DNA from: Guillardia theta CCMP2712
Lineage: Eukaryota > Cryptophyceae > Pyrenomonadales > Geminigeraceae
Length of the DNA stretch: 64,000 nt
Assembly: GCF_000315625.1 (NCBI RefSeq)
Contig: NW_005434648.1
Location: 283,561 to 347,560, forward strand
Reading direction: 5' to 3'
Under the pieces are notes generated by a model, which made no database searches, was not told where the DNA came from, and saw only the letters and a list, made by a program, of their open reading frames with translations. Numbering within the stretch: position 1 is the first letter of the stretch; the number at the start of each line of letters is the position of its first letter. A program made the translations under genes and the position numbers. This document shows positions 12,733-24,459 of this stretch, one piece after another.

Positions 12733-13054
12733 GAGAAAATGCGCAGAGCTGGAAAGCAGCCATGGAGGGGACATGCGAAGGAGGAAGTACAAAGATCATG
12801 TCAGTGGATGCAACCTGTATGTGTACCGACTATCTCCCTGCACCTGTCCCTCGGTTTTCGCTCTTCCAGTAAATCATCGTTGGAACTATCTACAACGTCC
12901 CCGCAGTCCCTCCAATCAGCATAGGTTCTTGACTTTGTTATGTCAGTTTCTCTTCTCTTGCCTTACCTCGCCACATCGTTACGATTAGAATACGATCAAC
13001 ATCTAAAACATCATTATCATTGCTTCCTATCCTGCCTCGATCCCCTCACTTTCA

Positions 13055-13215
13055 TCCTCTTTCATCATCTCCACTACCTCTTCCTCTACTTCTACCTCCT
13101 CCTCCTCCTCATCTCCTAATCCTCCTCTCCTACTCCTCTCCTCCTCCTCCTCCTCCTTCCCCCCCCCTCCTCCTCTCCTCCTCCTCCTCCTCCTCTCCTC
13201 CTCCTCTCCTCTCCA
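13055..13215 (+). repeat. TCC-rich pyrimidine tract
   Basis: Irregular TCC/CTCCT tract between the divergent hydrolase and NAPE-PLD-like genes, in what would be their shared upstream region. No exon seen. Confidence 0.85.
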
Positions 13216-13375
13216 CCCATCGCTCTCCTCTCCACCCATCCCGTTGCCATCGTCGCTGTCTTGTCCGAAGTGGTGGTACCGAGGGTGCAGCGGGGTAGTG
13301 AGCAGGCAACTATGGGGTAGGGGTAGTATTCGAGTTTTGTTCTTTCAGTTAATAATAGAGTAAATAATTGCAAGA

Positions 13376-14572
13376 ATGCACAAGTGGAAACTGGCCGCCA
13401 TGGCAGCGGTCGCAGCGGCAGCGGCACGGGGCCTCGGGGGAGACATGGCAGGGTGGAGTTCCAAGGGACGATGCGAGGAGTCTCCCCGTCCCGAGCCCTA
13501 CGACCTTGATGTGACCAAGGGCCCTGGGATCGCAGGGCTCCCTAGGTCCACCAAGGGGGCAAGGGACAGGTTTGTTCTGGATGCACAGACATTCCCTGAC
13601 TACCAAGACTTCTCGGATTGGTCGAGCATCCTGAGGTGGAGGAGGAACGTGTCTCCTATCCCCAAGGTCGATCAGACAGCGCTCGACAGCGAGCTCCCAG
13701 TGCGCGAGCCTGACATGGTGGCACTCCTGGCCCCGCCGCAGGACATGATGCAAGTCACATGGATCGGCCATTCCACCGTCCTCGCGCAGTATGACGGGTG
13801 GAACGTCCTGACGGACCCCATCTTCAGTGAGCGATGCTCTCCCTCCCAGTGGGTCGGGCCCAGAAGGTATCGAAGGGTACCCATCCAAATACAGCAACTG
13901 CCCCCGATCCACGTAGTCCTTATCTCTCACAACCACTACGACCATCTCGACCTGCAGTCGGTCAAGGAGCTGTCTCAGCACTCACCCTCCTGTCTCTGGG
14001 TCGTCCCCCTCGGCATGAAGCCTTGGTTCGACGACTTGAGAGTGTCGAGAGTGGTCGAGCTCGACTGGTCGGAGGAGGTGTTTGTACGCGACAGGCTGGA
14101 CCCGGGCAAGCAGGCCCTCCGTCTCGTCTCCATCCCCTGCCAGCACTGGTGCGCAAGAGGCATCTTCGATCGCAACAAGTGCCTCTGGTCCTCCTGGTAC
14201 AGCACGACCAACCGCTCGAGCCTCTTCTTCGCCGGCGACACGGGGTTTAGCCCCATCTTCACCCGAGCTGGGAAGCTGCTGGGGCCTGTGGACGTGGCGC
14301 TGCTTCCCATCGGAGCGTACGGAGGGGAGGACGAGAGCTGGTTCCATCGACCCAACCACATGGAACCGGAGGAAGCAGTGCAGGCGCACGATGACCTCCT
14401 TTCGCGGCTGTCGGTGGCGATCCATTGGGGTACCTTCCAGCTCACGAGCGAGCCTGTCATGCAGCCCAAGGAGCGGCTGATGGCGGCGCTGAGAAGGAGG
14501 GACAAGAGGCAGGACGAGTTCGTGTGTCTCGAACACGGACAGACGATCCGAGCAAGCACGTCAAGCAAGTGA
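13376..14572 (+). CDS. NAPE-PLD-like metallo-beta-lactamase-fold phospholipase D
   Basis: A single exon of 398 aa. The N-terminus is Ala-rich (MAAVAAAAARG) and could be a weak signal or targeting sequence. From about residue 125 the sequence is that of N-acyl-phosphatidylethanolamine phospholipase D: TWIGHSTVLAQ, NVLTDPIFSERCSPSQ, VGPRRYRRVP, the zinc motif SHNHYDHLD, then PCQHWCARG, SLFFAGDTGFSP, LLPIGAYGG and a C-terminal AIHWGTF His. These are the family's zinc ligands. The enzyme class releases N-acylethanolamines from membrane lipids. Length matches the family (about 390 aa). CCAATAAAAC at 14589-14598 probably includes the poly(A) signal. It is GC-rich and intronless among intron-rich genes. 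It converges on the ABC transporter, with 86 bp between stops. Confidence 0.92.
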   Translation: MHKWKLAAMAAVAAAAARGLGGDMAGWSSKGRCEESPRPEPYDLDVTKGPGIAGLPRSTKGARDRFVLDAQTFPDYQDFSDWSSILRWRRNVSPIPKVDQTALDSELPVREPDMVALLAPPQDMMQVTWIGHSTVLAQYDGWNVLTDPIFSERCSPSQWVGPRRYRRVPIQIQQLPPIHVVLISHNHYDHLDLQSVKELSQHSPSCLWVVPLGMKPWFDDLRVSRVVELDWSEEVFVRDRLDPGKQALRLVSIPCQHWCARGIFDRNKCLWSSWYSTTNRSSLFFAGDTGFSPIFTRAGKLLGPVDVALLPIGAYGGEDESWFHRPNHMEPEEAVQAHDDLLSRLSVAIHWGTFQLTSEPVMQPKERLMAALRRRDKRQDEFVCLEHGQTIRASTSSK

Positions 14573-14658
14573 ATATGACTGTAACTAAACCAATAAAACC
14601 TCTACACAAAGCCAACCAACCAGCAAACTACATGGGAGCATCCTGCTTCCTCCTTCCC

Positions 14659-17600
14659 CTACTCGCCCGATACCTGGACCATCGCTAGCTTCCGATAAGC
14701 TCCGTCGGGCTTCTGCATGAGCTCGCTGTGTGTCCCAGCCTCCACAATATGTCCGCGCTCGAGCACAACGATCTTGTCGGCGTTGCGGATGGTGGAAAGC
14801 CTGTGGGCGATCACGAGAGTAGTCGGTTTCGAGCTCATCGACTCGGTGCCAGAGGAGCAGATCTTGTCGAGCGCCTCCTGCACCACAGCCTCGCTCTTGG
14901 AGTCAAGCGCTGACGTCGCCTCGTCCAGGAGCATGATGTTTGGCTTCCGAATGACAGCGCGCGCTATTGCCACCCTCTGCTTCTGCCCACCTGACAGCTG
15001 GGAGCCTCTCGACCCGCAGTGAGTGGCAAATGCGTGCTGGAAGCCGGCGATGAAGTCATACGCGTTGGCGTCCTTGGCCGCCTGGACCTCTTCCTCGCTG
15101 GCCTTAGCCCATGTCGATGGATCATGTCTGGTATCGACCTCCTCCGCACTGGCCGCATTCCGGCGGAAGCATGACCTTCTCTGCTCGGCCACGACCTGCC
15201 TGTCAGGAGGTGCTCCGCGATCGGTTTCGGGCTTGACTGTCGATTTCACGCCATAACCGATGTTGTACTGCACGCTGTCGTTGAAGAGCATCGGCTCTTG
15301 CTGGACGAGCCCCATGTTGGATCGAAGCCAAGTCACGTTGAACTCTCGGATGCTCCTACCGTCTATCAAGATATCGCCAGATGACGAGTCGTAGAAGCGC
15401 TGCACAAGCTGAATCACCGTACTCTTCCCGCTTCCTGACTCTCCCACGAGGGCCACCGTCTGCCCGTTTTCAATCTGGAGAGAAAAGTCTTTGAGCACTT
15501 TCAACTCTGGATGCGAAGGATAGCTGAAGGAAACGCCTCGGAACTCTATGTTTCCAGAGATCGGAGCGTCGAGCTTCGTTCCGTTTTCGTCGTCCATGGG
15601 GTCTACGTCCGTTCCTTCATTGGAGCTGTCGATGAGGAAGAAGATGGAGCGCGCTGCCGCCTGAGCTTTGACATTGTCTGGCATAGAGCCTGTGATTCGA
15701 CCGATTCCCTCGCTGGCAACCGTGAAGCCTAAGAAGACACGCATCATCGATTTGAAGTCGAGCTCCCCCCTCTTGATAAACTCTGAGCCTGACCAGAAAG
15801 TCAAGGCATACGCGTTCATCAAGACAAACTGCTTGAAGCCTGCGCCGATGCCCTGAATCATAGCTCGCCGCTTCCCTTCCTCCAATGGTTGGATGAGAGA
15901 ATCGTCAAAGAGTGCCACCATGTCTTGCTGCAGATTGAAAGCGCTGACCGTCCGGATCGCCGTCACCGCGTCCCCCAGGATCTCTCCACCTCGCTCTGTG
16001 GACTTGTTCGCGGTCTTAGTCTGACGGGTGAACCTCTTGAATTCGAAGACTGAGCCGGCAATGAGCAACGGAAAGATAGCCGTCAGAATGAGCGCGAGCC
16101 TCCAGGATGCGGTGTAGCCAATGATCAGCGCAGTTACAAGGGAAGAGAACCCTTCCAGCATCAGCCCTAGAGAATCTCCTGTCGCCCCTTTCACGAGGGT
16201 AGCATCGCTTGCAAGTCGAGTGGTGAGCCTACCGACGGAGTTCTTGGGGTCGTCGAAGAAGGACATGGTCTGCCGGAGAGTAGATTGGAAGGATAGGAAG
16301 CGAAGCTTTCTTGTCAGCTGCTCTCCAAGACCCACAAAGATGGCAATCCTCGTCAAGGCAGCAAGCAGAGCACAAGAACCCAACAAGAAGAAATATCCAA
16401 CATAATTGTTGATCCCGGCCCGCAATGCATTATCATCGGGATTGAAGTACGTGTAAATGATGGATGAATACAACAAGGCAAAGATGGGCTGAATGGTTCC
16501 ACTAGTAAGTGACCCAAGGCAGCCAATCACGATCAACGGCAAGTTATCCTTCTGCAGGTCCCATATGCGCGATAGAGGGACAGGAGGTAGCTCCTTTGCT
16601 TCCTCTAGAAGAAGTTGCTCACTGTTCAACTTCGCATCCTTCCCTTCTTTCTTCGTCTTCTTGCCATCGGACTTCTCATTCTCTCCTTCCGACTGCGTCC
16701 GTTTCAGGTCATCGGATCCATCCAGCGCAGATTCGACATGAGCTTTCTGCTCCTGGTGCGCCAGATCTTGTATGGCTCTCATTGCTTTGTACAGACCTTC
16801 CCCTTTTGCCATCAGTTGAGTGTGAGTTCCCATCTCAACGATTTTCCCCTTTTCCAACACAACAATCTTTTCGCAATTGGTCACAGTTGAGAGCCTGTGC
16901 GCAATCATGATAGTTGTGCATCTATGGTTCTGATCCTTGTACAGAAGGTCATCTAGAGATTCCTGGACAATCCTTTCACTCTCCGAGTCTAAAGCCGAGG
17001 TTGCTTCATCTAGCAGCAGAATCTTCGGATCCTTTACGATTGCTCTTGCTATGCAGATTCGTTGCTTCTGTCCACCGGAGAGCATTACAGATGAGACAGA
17101 GGTGCCAGCCAGAGTATGATATCCCTCAGCAAGTTTGCAAATGAAATTGTGAGCGTTTGCAGCTTTTGCTGCCTGAATACATGCATCTTCGATCTTCCCT
17201 TCAATTTTTCTCGTCAGAACATCTCCCTGACGAAATTGTGGGGCGCCCATAGCAATGTTTTCAATTACTGATGCACCGAACAATTGCGGCTCCTGTTGCA
17301 CAAGGCCAATTTGATCTCTCAAATTCGTCAAATTCCAATCCTTCACTTCCACTCCATCAATCAACACACTTCCTTCTACAAGGTCATAGAATCTCTCAAG
17401 AAGCCCGATGATCGTACTCTTGCCTGACCCAGAGGGTCCAACCAGAGCCACAGTTTCTCCCGGCTCGATTGTAAGGCTGAAATCTTTCAACACCACTTGA
17501 TCCGGCCTTGACGGATAAGCAAACGTACAATTCTTGAATTCAATCTTTCCCTTGATTGTGTCTTTGTGCCCTCCTTCTGAAAAGGAGTCCACGGTAGGAA

Positions 17601-19017
17601 CCGTGTCAATAATTTCATAGATTTCTGCTGCAGCCTGCCGAGCTGCAACAACATTACCGAACGCAGGACCGACGGCACCAAGGGTCACAGAAGCCAGCAA
17701 CACTGTAGAAGGAATCAGCACGAGTCACATGCAAACAAGAGAAAGAATACCAGCAACTATGGTTTGCACGATCTTGCCTCCAGTGAAGCATTCCGAATTG
17801 GTAGCTTGAGCGGGATCTCTGCAGAAAGGATGCGCTTCTCTGCTTTGTAGGATGAACTGACCGCCCGCGTACGTGCTCAAAGCGTACATAGCATACATCG
17901 AGAAAAGCATAAGACCGACGGCAAACCCAGTTCCATAGCCTTTTTTCTTCCCTTGCTTCTCAGCATCAGCCAAGAACTTGTCATATCTTGAAACTTCATG
18001 CCTTTCGCCCGAGAACGCTGTCACTGTACGGATCATAGCGTACACTTCTGAGGCCACATCGCCAGCTCTGGCGTATGCCTTCTGCGAAGCTGCCTCTCCT
18101 GTACTCACACTGGCAACCAAGATACCAATCGCAATCGCAAAAAACGGTGCGCAAGCCATCATCACCAGCGTCAACTTCCAAGACGTGTAAAACCCGATCG
18201 AGAATCCTACGATCAATGTACAAAAAGACCTCGCCACTTGCGGAAACTTTTCCAATCCGGCAGACAAAGCAAGAGTAGTCTCAGCTAGTTTGGAAGTAGC
18301 CTCACCCCCCCTGTGCGTATCATAAAACCCAATATCCTGACGAAGCAGAGACCGCATGTACTCGTGCCTCACTCGCATCAAGATGTGTTCTGAAACAAAA
18401 ACAGAGCCATAGTTCTCAACGAAACTACCCAGACCAGAGATGCACGCGATTCCCACAAAGAATAGACATAATTGCTGAATTTGATTTGCTTGCTCCACAA
18501 GGCTTGAGCTGCCACCAAGCTATGGAATGAGAAAGGAAGGGAGAGAAAGAAAATGTCAGGAAGAATCACATAAGCAATCGAAAACAAGATAACTCACAAT
18601 ATTGATCAAACGACCGTAGAGCAATGAAAATGACGGCAATGCACTGCCGACAACCACTGAACAAAAACATGAGAAACCGTAGATAATCCTCTCTGTTGTA
18701 GTAGCATATCGCCACAGCTGAGAGAAACTGACCATCTTCTTTGCCTTCTTCCCTTCATCTTCCTTGGTGTCAGATGTACTTTTAGACTCAGCATCTGGGT
18801 CTGACACGCTGCCCTTCCTTGCATCGACTGCGTCGGATTCGTGATCAAGGGTATACACCTTGGTCATCTCAAGTTCGTTTTCGAAGCTTTTCTTTGAGTG
18901 ACCGTTTAAATACCCATTGAAGTGACCGTTCGGTATGTCTTCACCACGAGAATTGCCATTCACAGCAACGACGAAATCAGATTGCACAGTTTTGCAGTCA
19001 CTTCCATTCCCTCGCAT
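14659..19017 (-). CDS. ABCB (P-glycoprotein/MDR-type) full ABC transporter
   Basis: Three exons (19017-18598, 18519-17751, 17702-14659) give exactly 1410 aa in the order TMD-NBD-TMD-NBD. NBD1 shows Walker A GPSGSGKST, signature LSGGQKQR and Walker B ILLDEATSALD. NBD2 shows GESGSGKST, QLSGGQKQR and IMLLDEATSALD, plus D-loops and H-loops (IAHRLST in both). Both sites look catalytically complete. The linker between halves is highly charged (Glu/Lys). The N-terminal 100 residues are hydrophilic with no signal peptide. The family exports hydrophobic compounds, lipids or peptides across plasma or vacuolar membranes; the substrate is not predictable. An insert of about 40 residues rich in Arg/Asp between Q-loop and signature of NBD2 (about 15110-15240) is unusual. 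Confidence 0.97.
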
Positions 19018-19029
19018 GTTTCACAGGAA

Positions 19030-21170
19030 ACCCCGATGCCCAACCATAAGTCTGCTGTCCTTGGGGTGGAAACAAGCAATCGATTCTAGATAAAAACCAA
19101 ACACTGACTCTTGAGAATTTCTCCACCTTAATCGAGGTTCAAGCAAACCGATAGGTAGGGAAGGATAAGACTTAAGTTTCTGACGCCCGATGTAACACCT
19201 CCGACCCCAATCAGCCGACAAGTTCTCGATCCCCGCTCAAAGACGAGAGAACAACCAGAAGGCTCAGCGATGGGCAGTCAGATTTGAGGAGGAAGGACCC
19301 ACGTGGGGATGAAGAGCAAGGAGAGGAACCCCTTGGGGGTGAGTAGCGGAGCAGGTCCGGTCTGGCAGGGTTGAAAGGCTTGAAGCTGACAGGGTGAGTG
19401 TACGAGCAGGTTGAACTAGGATAACAGGGGTGGTAAGTGTATTTCATGGGGTGGATCGCGTTCAAATTAGGGGTGGTCATCTGGTCTTTGATAAGGTGGG
19501 GTGCGAAGGGGGTAGGGTGGTGTAATTTTAACAAGGGGTAGTTGGTGGATCAAGGGACCAGTTGAAGATATTATGGGGACGTGCAGGACAAAAATAAGGG
19601 GCATGGACCCCACCTTCTCCCTTGTGAGTATATCCTCTTCTAAAGGGTAGGGTAGTACACCGGAACTCCGAAGGATTTGTTGGGTGGGGTAGTTCAGAAA
19701 ATTGCAGGGTGGGGGGTGACAGGGTAGTGTTTTGATGCCTCCACAAAGTGTTTAAATAAAATGTTATATAAGTAAATATTTATTTTTTGTTCATATCCAT
19801 CGTGGAATTTCTACACTGATGTGATAGAATCTGGTACAACATAAATGTATTTATAGAATGAATTGTTGCATCAACAATTTTGTGCAGGAAGGTTAGCAAT
19901 TTGTCGTGAGGGTGGGGTATTTCTTTCGACAATCAAAGGGGGTGGGGGGGGCGCTTGATGTTTCCTGGTTGGTCTAGTGGGGTGGGGTGGGTAGTCTTGT
20001 TTGGTTTGTGTGATGTGTTGTTGTAAAATTGGTACTTCCTTTCGCATGTGCCGAGGCTCGTAAAAGATTGGATTATTGAACTACTGGTTTGTGGGTAGGG
20101 GTGGTTCACATGAAGATCTGGCTCAGGTGGGGTGTATGACACCACAATCGGAAGGAGGGGGTAGGGGAGACGAGACACCCAGGGCTTGGTGTAAGTTAGT
20201 TTAGGATATACATAAAGGTAAAAGGCCAAGGGCCTGGGGGTTGCAAAGGTGGGGACGCGTGGGGGGACGTGAGTTCGAGAACCCTCGAGCGATCGGAGGG
20301 GTGGGGTATTTTCCTTCCGGGGGTGGTCATTGGTCAAGCTTTGATGACAGAGTCACGTCTGTTGTCATGTATCAAAGAGTCTTTGCAAATTTCAACATCA
20401 CTGAGTAAATTTCAAACATGATTGAAATGAAAGGTATTCTCATTCCAACTGTTCCCCCAAAGGAGAGCATTTCGAAGACATCCGAACTCTCGTCACGGGG
20501 ATTTGCCATGGCTGGGACTGAAAGGGCGTACGAGTCCAAGGGGTGATATTGACTGAATGTGCATGGGTAGGGGTGGTCATTCTCCGTCTCGGCTCGTGAT
20601 CTATGTGCGTGACAGGAGCAAAAAATGCACCATGACTGACCCTTGTCCCCCTGTCCGCGAAACCCCTTAATAAGCATCGCTGCCCTTGTAGCATGCAAGA
20701 AATCTTCTTGATGAAACTATGTTTATCTTTTCTGTCCTTTGAAAAGGCACTAATAATAAGCGAGGCGGACTTTTGAAATCTTTTCAAGCCCCACCCCACC
20801 CCACCGTCTGATACCAAGTGTGTATCTCGGATTTGGCCGAACTTGAGTATGTCACGGGACAGACTGTTCTCATGTAAAAATTCTACTTTTGACCATGGCA
20901 GTCTCAGATGGCAGACTCTCGATGGGAGGCTGGTCTGAGGGTGGATGAGAGAAAATGCGACGCCATAAAGATTACCTGAGGTGGATGGAGGAATCAGCAA
21001 CCCAACATGGGAACACTGAGTGTGAAATGTCAGGAGACGGGCATAGAATGTTGCAGTGTAGAACATGAAGGAGATACACATGTTACCTTTATGCAACGGT
21101 TGATGCAACGGTTGATCTGTATTCTATGTTGTTTAATGCGATAGTGTAGGGAACAGTGACCTGCTTTATC
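19030..21170. other. Gene-poor block rich in GGGGT/GGGTGG motifs
   Basis: From about 19430 to 20310 the plus strand carries dozens of irregular GGGGTGGGGT, GGGTAGGGT and GGGGGTGG words; CCCCACCCCACC at 20790 is the opposite orientation. Minus-strand frames of 70-220 aa here are Pro/His/Thr-rich translations of the repeat. They have no matching splice sites, and I do not call them genes. Confidence 0.6.
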
Positions 21171-21375
21171 TTAACCAATTGCGAAAGCTCAGGTTGAGGT
21201 GCACCAAGGAAAGCAAAGGCACACTTTGCTTCGTGTTGCTGCTGCTCTTGGTCATCTCAGTAGACATGTCACTAAAATTGTGCGGTTGTTTGAATGAAAG
21301 AGATTGTCCTTTGTGCGTGAAAGTGAATCTCAAGACCCTTGGCATGCATTCGAATGACTTCTGAATCAAGAAAAG

Positions 21376-22036
21376 ATGAGGCGTGATAGACTTTCCGAGA
21401 GTCTGGTTACACTGAATGGGGAGATGTCCTCGAGCGCACAGGAGATAGGAGAGCCAAGTTGTAAAAAAATCAAGAGAGTGTCGCCTTGCTTTTGGTCAAC
21501 TGTCATGAATCACGATTGAATGTCTGATTCTGGGTTGTACATGAGAGGCCATTTCAATGGAGAGCAGGTAGAATGTCGAGAGGCGGTTGGCAGCGTTTTG
21601 AGACCCAAAGAGGAGTCTCGCGCATGTATCCGTTGGCAACGTCAACTTCCTGGTTGGTTGTAGAGACTCACAGGCCGATTGCAGCAAATCGAAACTAGGA
21701 ATACCTCATGCTGTCCAAACTGATCCTCTTCAAGATACGCATACATTCTCCTGGGGATGCAAAGATGACCAACAGAGAGCAGAGCAGCTTTGCTCACCAG
21801 GAGTTGTGGCACCGGATCTGCTCCCTTGCCAGGAGAATGCTGTAGCGGAGGTAAGGAAAAGAGATATTGATCTCAAGTTGAACCTCAAAGCTGCTTGTTC
21901 GAACCGATGGGTCGATTGGGAGGCTCCTTCAGGAGCAATACATGATCTTCTGCTCGCACACGCGACAAGAGGATGCAAAACCTGCCGTTGTACCTTTAGA
22001 AGGTTCAAGAGTGGGCATGACGAGAAGGAATCATAG
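21376..22036 (+). CDS. Unidentified plus-strand gene (3' exons)
   Basis: I do not recognise it. The clearest part is a 120-codon open exon at 21674-22036. It is preceded by a good acceptor (GACTCACAG) and reads KLGIPHAVQTDPLQDTHTF, then WVDWEAPSGAIHDLLLAHA, then a Cys-containing basic end. An upstream ATG exon at 21376 (MRRDRLSESLVTLNGEMSSS) also looks coding and could splice in by way of a middle exon near 21560-21640, but I could not fix the joins. More exons may lie at 21180-21300. There is no membrane segment. The minus-strand frame over 21730-22161 is taken as its shadow. Confidence 0.35.
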
Positions 22037-22039
22037 CTG

Positions 22040-22800
22040 AGTGAGGAGCAAATGAAGACTGGTTCGCGAATAGGTGTTTCAGGTGGATGTTGTCTGAATC
22101 GGCTCACATTTTGAACTGCAATGCTTGAGTTTGACATCCCGAGGATGCCAGCAGCGCACATGTCATACCCTTTGACAGATTCCTAAAGGCAGAGATTATT
22201 CTTGCATGCATGCAATTGAATGTTTGCCAAGCCTGGGATATGTTCATCTCGCCAAACATCTTTGGATGGACCTGATGGCTAGGCGGTCACATGAAGAAGT
22301 AGATTTGATGAAGCTTACAAAGTTCGGCAAAGCTCTTTCTTGCTGGATGGTGAAGAAATATCCATCTCTCTGAATGAGACTCCATGCCAAATCGATCGGC
22401 TGCCCCAGCTCTCATCAGGAGAACAACCAGCATGAAACTGAGAGGCAACCTGCTGGACAACTTGACCAGCATCCTGGAAGATGACCTTCAAACAATGAGT
22501 GAGTGAGTCTTAAGTCGAGCACAAATCGATGCGGACAGTACATTCTCCACTCGTTGCAATGCATCCGAGAGAACAAAAGGTTTCCACGCCTTCCATCGTT
22601 TGTTCTGCACATGAGCTCCCAACTTGTCCCATTGTAAACCCATCAGCTCTACATTCTCTGACATCCACATCTCATTCTCTCAGTACAAAGAGGTCAATGT
22701 CACGCACTCCACGCGAAGGAATTTTCCCTTTCCATATCGTTTAGTCCAAGATCATACAGAAAAATCTGTGCCCTTGTCAACTGCATGCTCGGTACACGCT
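22040..22800. other. Possible additional minus-strand exons, unresolved
   Basis: A minus frame at 22670-22488 (core ELMGLQWDKLGAHVQNKRWK) looks coding. Another at 22472-22287 has a hydrophobic start. They may extend the TPR-like gene upstream of them or form a separate small gene. I could not join them in phase. Confidence 0.25.
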
Positions 22801-22802
22801 AT

Positions 22803-23784
22803 CTATTCGACTTCACCTTCACCCGCGGATGATGCCTGTGGACTGATCCGACGAAGTTGGAAACACAGCCGAAATACAAAGAATTGGCTGCAGTGACAAT
22901 TGCCACCTTCTCCGAGGCTGTACTGAATGATTGACATGGAGAAGGATGCACTCAAACATAACAAGACCTAGATTGTCGATTGAGCGGTTTGGCAAGGTTC
23001 TCCCTTTCAGCAATGATCTTTCTGCCTCGTTCAACACGACCCCTAATTGTCAATCGCCATCTCGGTCATTTCAAACATCACAAACCAATCAGCAAGTATT
23101 AACCATGTTCGATCAGTCCCAATAATTGTGGCGCAATCCACAAATCCTTTCTATCCATTCGCCTTACACCAAAGTAAGGTCGATACCCACCTCGCAAGAC
23201 AACTGTACATTGCTGCCTTTAACGACCGATGAGCCAGATCTATGCTTCCTACTTTTCGCATTACATATGCAATGTGAGAAAAGATCCCAGGCTATCAGAA
23301 TTACGGTTTAGATAAACACTTCAACCCCAAAAGTTTTCTCTACCAATGAATGGTCCACCAAACAGGCAAGCTTGAACGCACGCAGTGCCTCATTCCATCT
23401 TTTCAGCTGCAAAAGAACTTTCCCTTCACCTCCAAAGTCAAGGAATCCAGCTCTTCTCCTTAGTAATTTCTACCTCGCCTGTACTCCGTCGCAGGATGCC
23501 CCGAAAACAACGGAGCTTGAAGCACGCTGAGAGCTTCTTGAAGCTACAGCACGGGTCAAGAGTGGATTCAACCCAAAAAAGGAGAAGTCCTACCCTCCCT
23601 TCAGCTTCTGCCTGAAACGATCGACGAATGACGGATTCAACCTGTTGCATCACAAGTTCCTGCAGTATGATCTCAGCCAGCTATCTGAGCCGCGACATCT
23701 CACCTCATGACTCTCGGTTGTCGATATCAATGGATACATGCAGAGCAGAAGCACTGCTAGTAAAGACGGAGATTGCGAGCCCAT
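22803..23784 (-). CDS. Small secretory TPR-like protein
   Basis: The ATG at 23784 starts a good signal peptide (SLLAVLLLCMYPLIS). A 44-nt intron (GTGAGA to CTGCAG) then leads into helical exons. Later exons, joined in phase by 34-50-nt introns, read ELVMQQVESVIRRSFQAEAE, LQEALSVLQ, LLQLKRWNEALRAFKLA and AYVMRKVGSIDLAHRSLKAA. This alternation of helix pairs is like tetratricopeptide repeats. The last exons (from about 23036) are basic and then Cys-rich, ending at TAG 22805-22803. One intron near 23200-23040 is long and may hide an exon. A lumenal or secreted scaffold is inferred; no closer family is recognised. No single open frame is long, so simple ORF scans miss it. Confidence 0.5.
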
Positions 23785-24089
23785 GTTCGTTTTCGTTTTG
23801 TTCTGTCTTCCCGGACAGCGGTCAGTGCCACCCTCACGACAAACTTCCAACAAACGAAACAGTTTCAGGCGGGATGGGAATGCCGGAGAGCAGCAGAAAA
23901 GAAGTCAGCTCACGGCACCCTCGGCTCAGCACCGGCATCGTCTTTCATCGAATCTTCTGCAACTTGTGATATCCCCCGCTAATGGATGCTCCTCTCCTAC
24001 CACCGCGACCCTGCCATGGTGCCATACAGATGCGATCCTGGTTCTGATCAATTTTTTTGTAACGACTTTTAACGATACATAACGTCACA

Positions 24090-24456
24090 ATGAAACGGCC
24101 CGTGGAAGATGAGGAGTATGAGGGCGATGCAAGGCTATCCGTACCTTGTGCCCAAAATAGGCGCAGCCCTGTAGGTCCTGATACCGCTGCCGCAATGTTC
24201 GCGCTCCTGAGAGAGGCCGGCGAGGCGAAGACGCAATCCCTGGTGAGGTTTCGATGCCAACCCCTTGTAGGTCTCGGACCGTGCTCTACCGCATCATTAC
24301 TCACTGCGGCCCACTGGCCCATGCCGCCGTAGTCACCTCATAAGTGTCGGATCGGACCTTATGTTCTAGTAGGCTAGTTCTATGCCCTTTTCTCTCTTAT
24401 CTCAGCACTCAGTGATTGTTGAGAGCTTGAACATCTTTTTCATTCGAGTGGGGTGA
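24090..24456 (+). CDS. Unidentified small acidic protein
   Basis: The ATG at 24090 opens MKRPVEDEEYEGDARLS and continues to ALLREAGEAKTQSL. There the frame meets CTG|GTGAGG, a good donor. With the polypyrimidine acceptor TTATCTCAG at 24405, a short last exon ends at 24456 and the protein is about 66 aa. An alternative acceptor at 24270 gives a different C-terminus. The start lies about 300 bp from the divergent TPR-like gene. Function unknown. Confidence 0.35.
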
Positions 24457-24459
24457 CAC

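Noticed and set aside
19933-20337. 134-aa Pro/Thr-rich minus-strand frame.
   Set aside because: It is the complement of the GGGGT tract and has no independent coding evidence.
20440-21108. 222-aa minus-strand open frame.
   Set aside because: No domain, no splice context, repeat-rich composition, and no similarity between adjacent frames. Likely chance.
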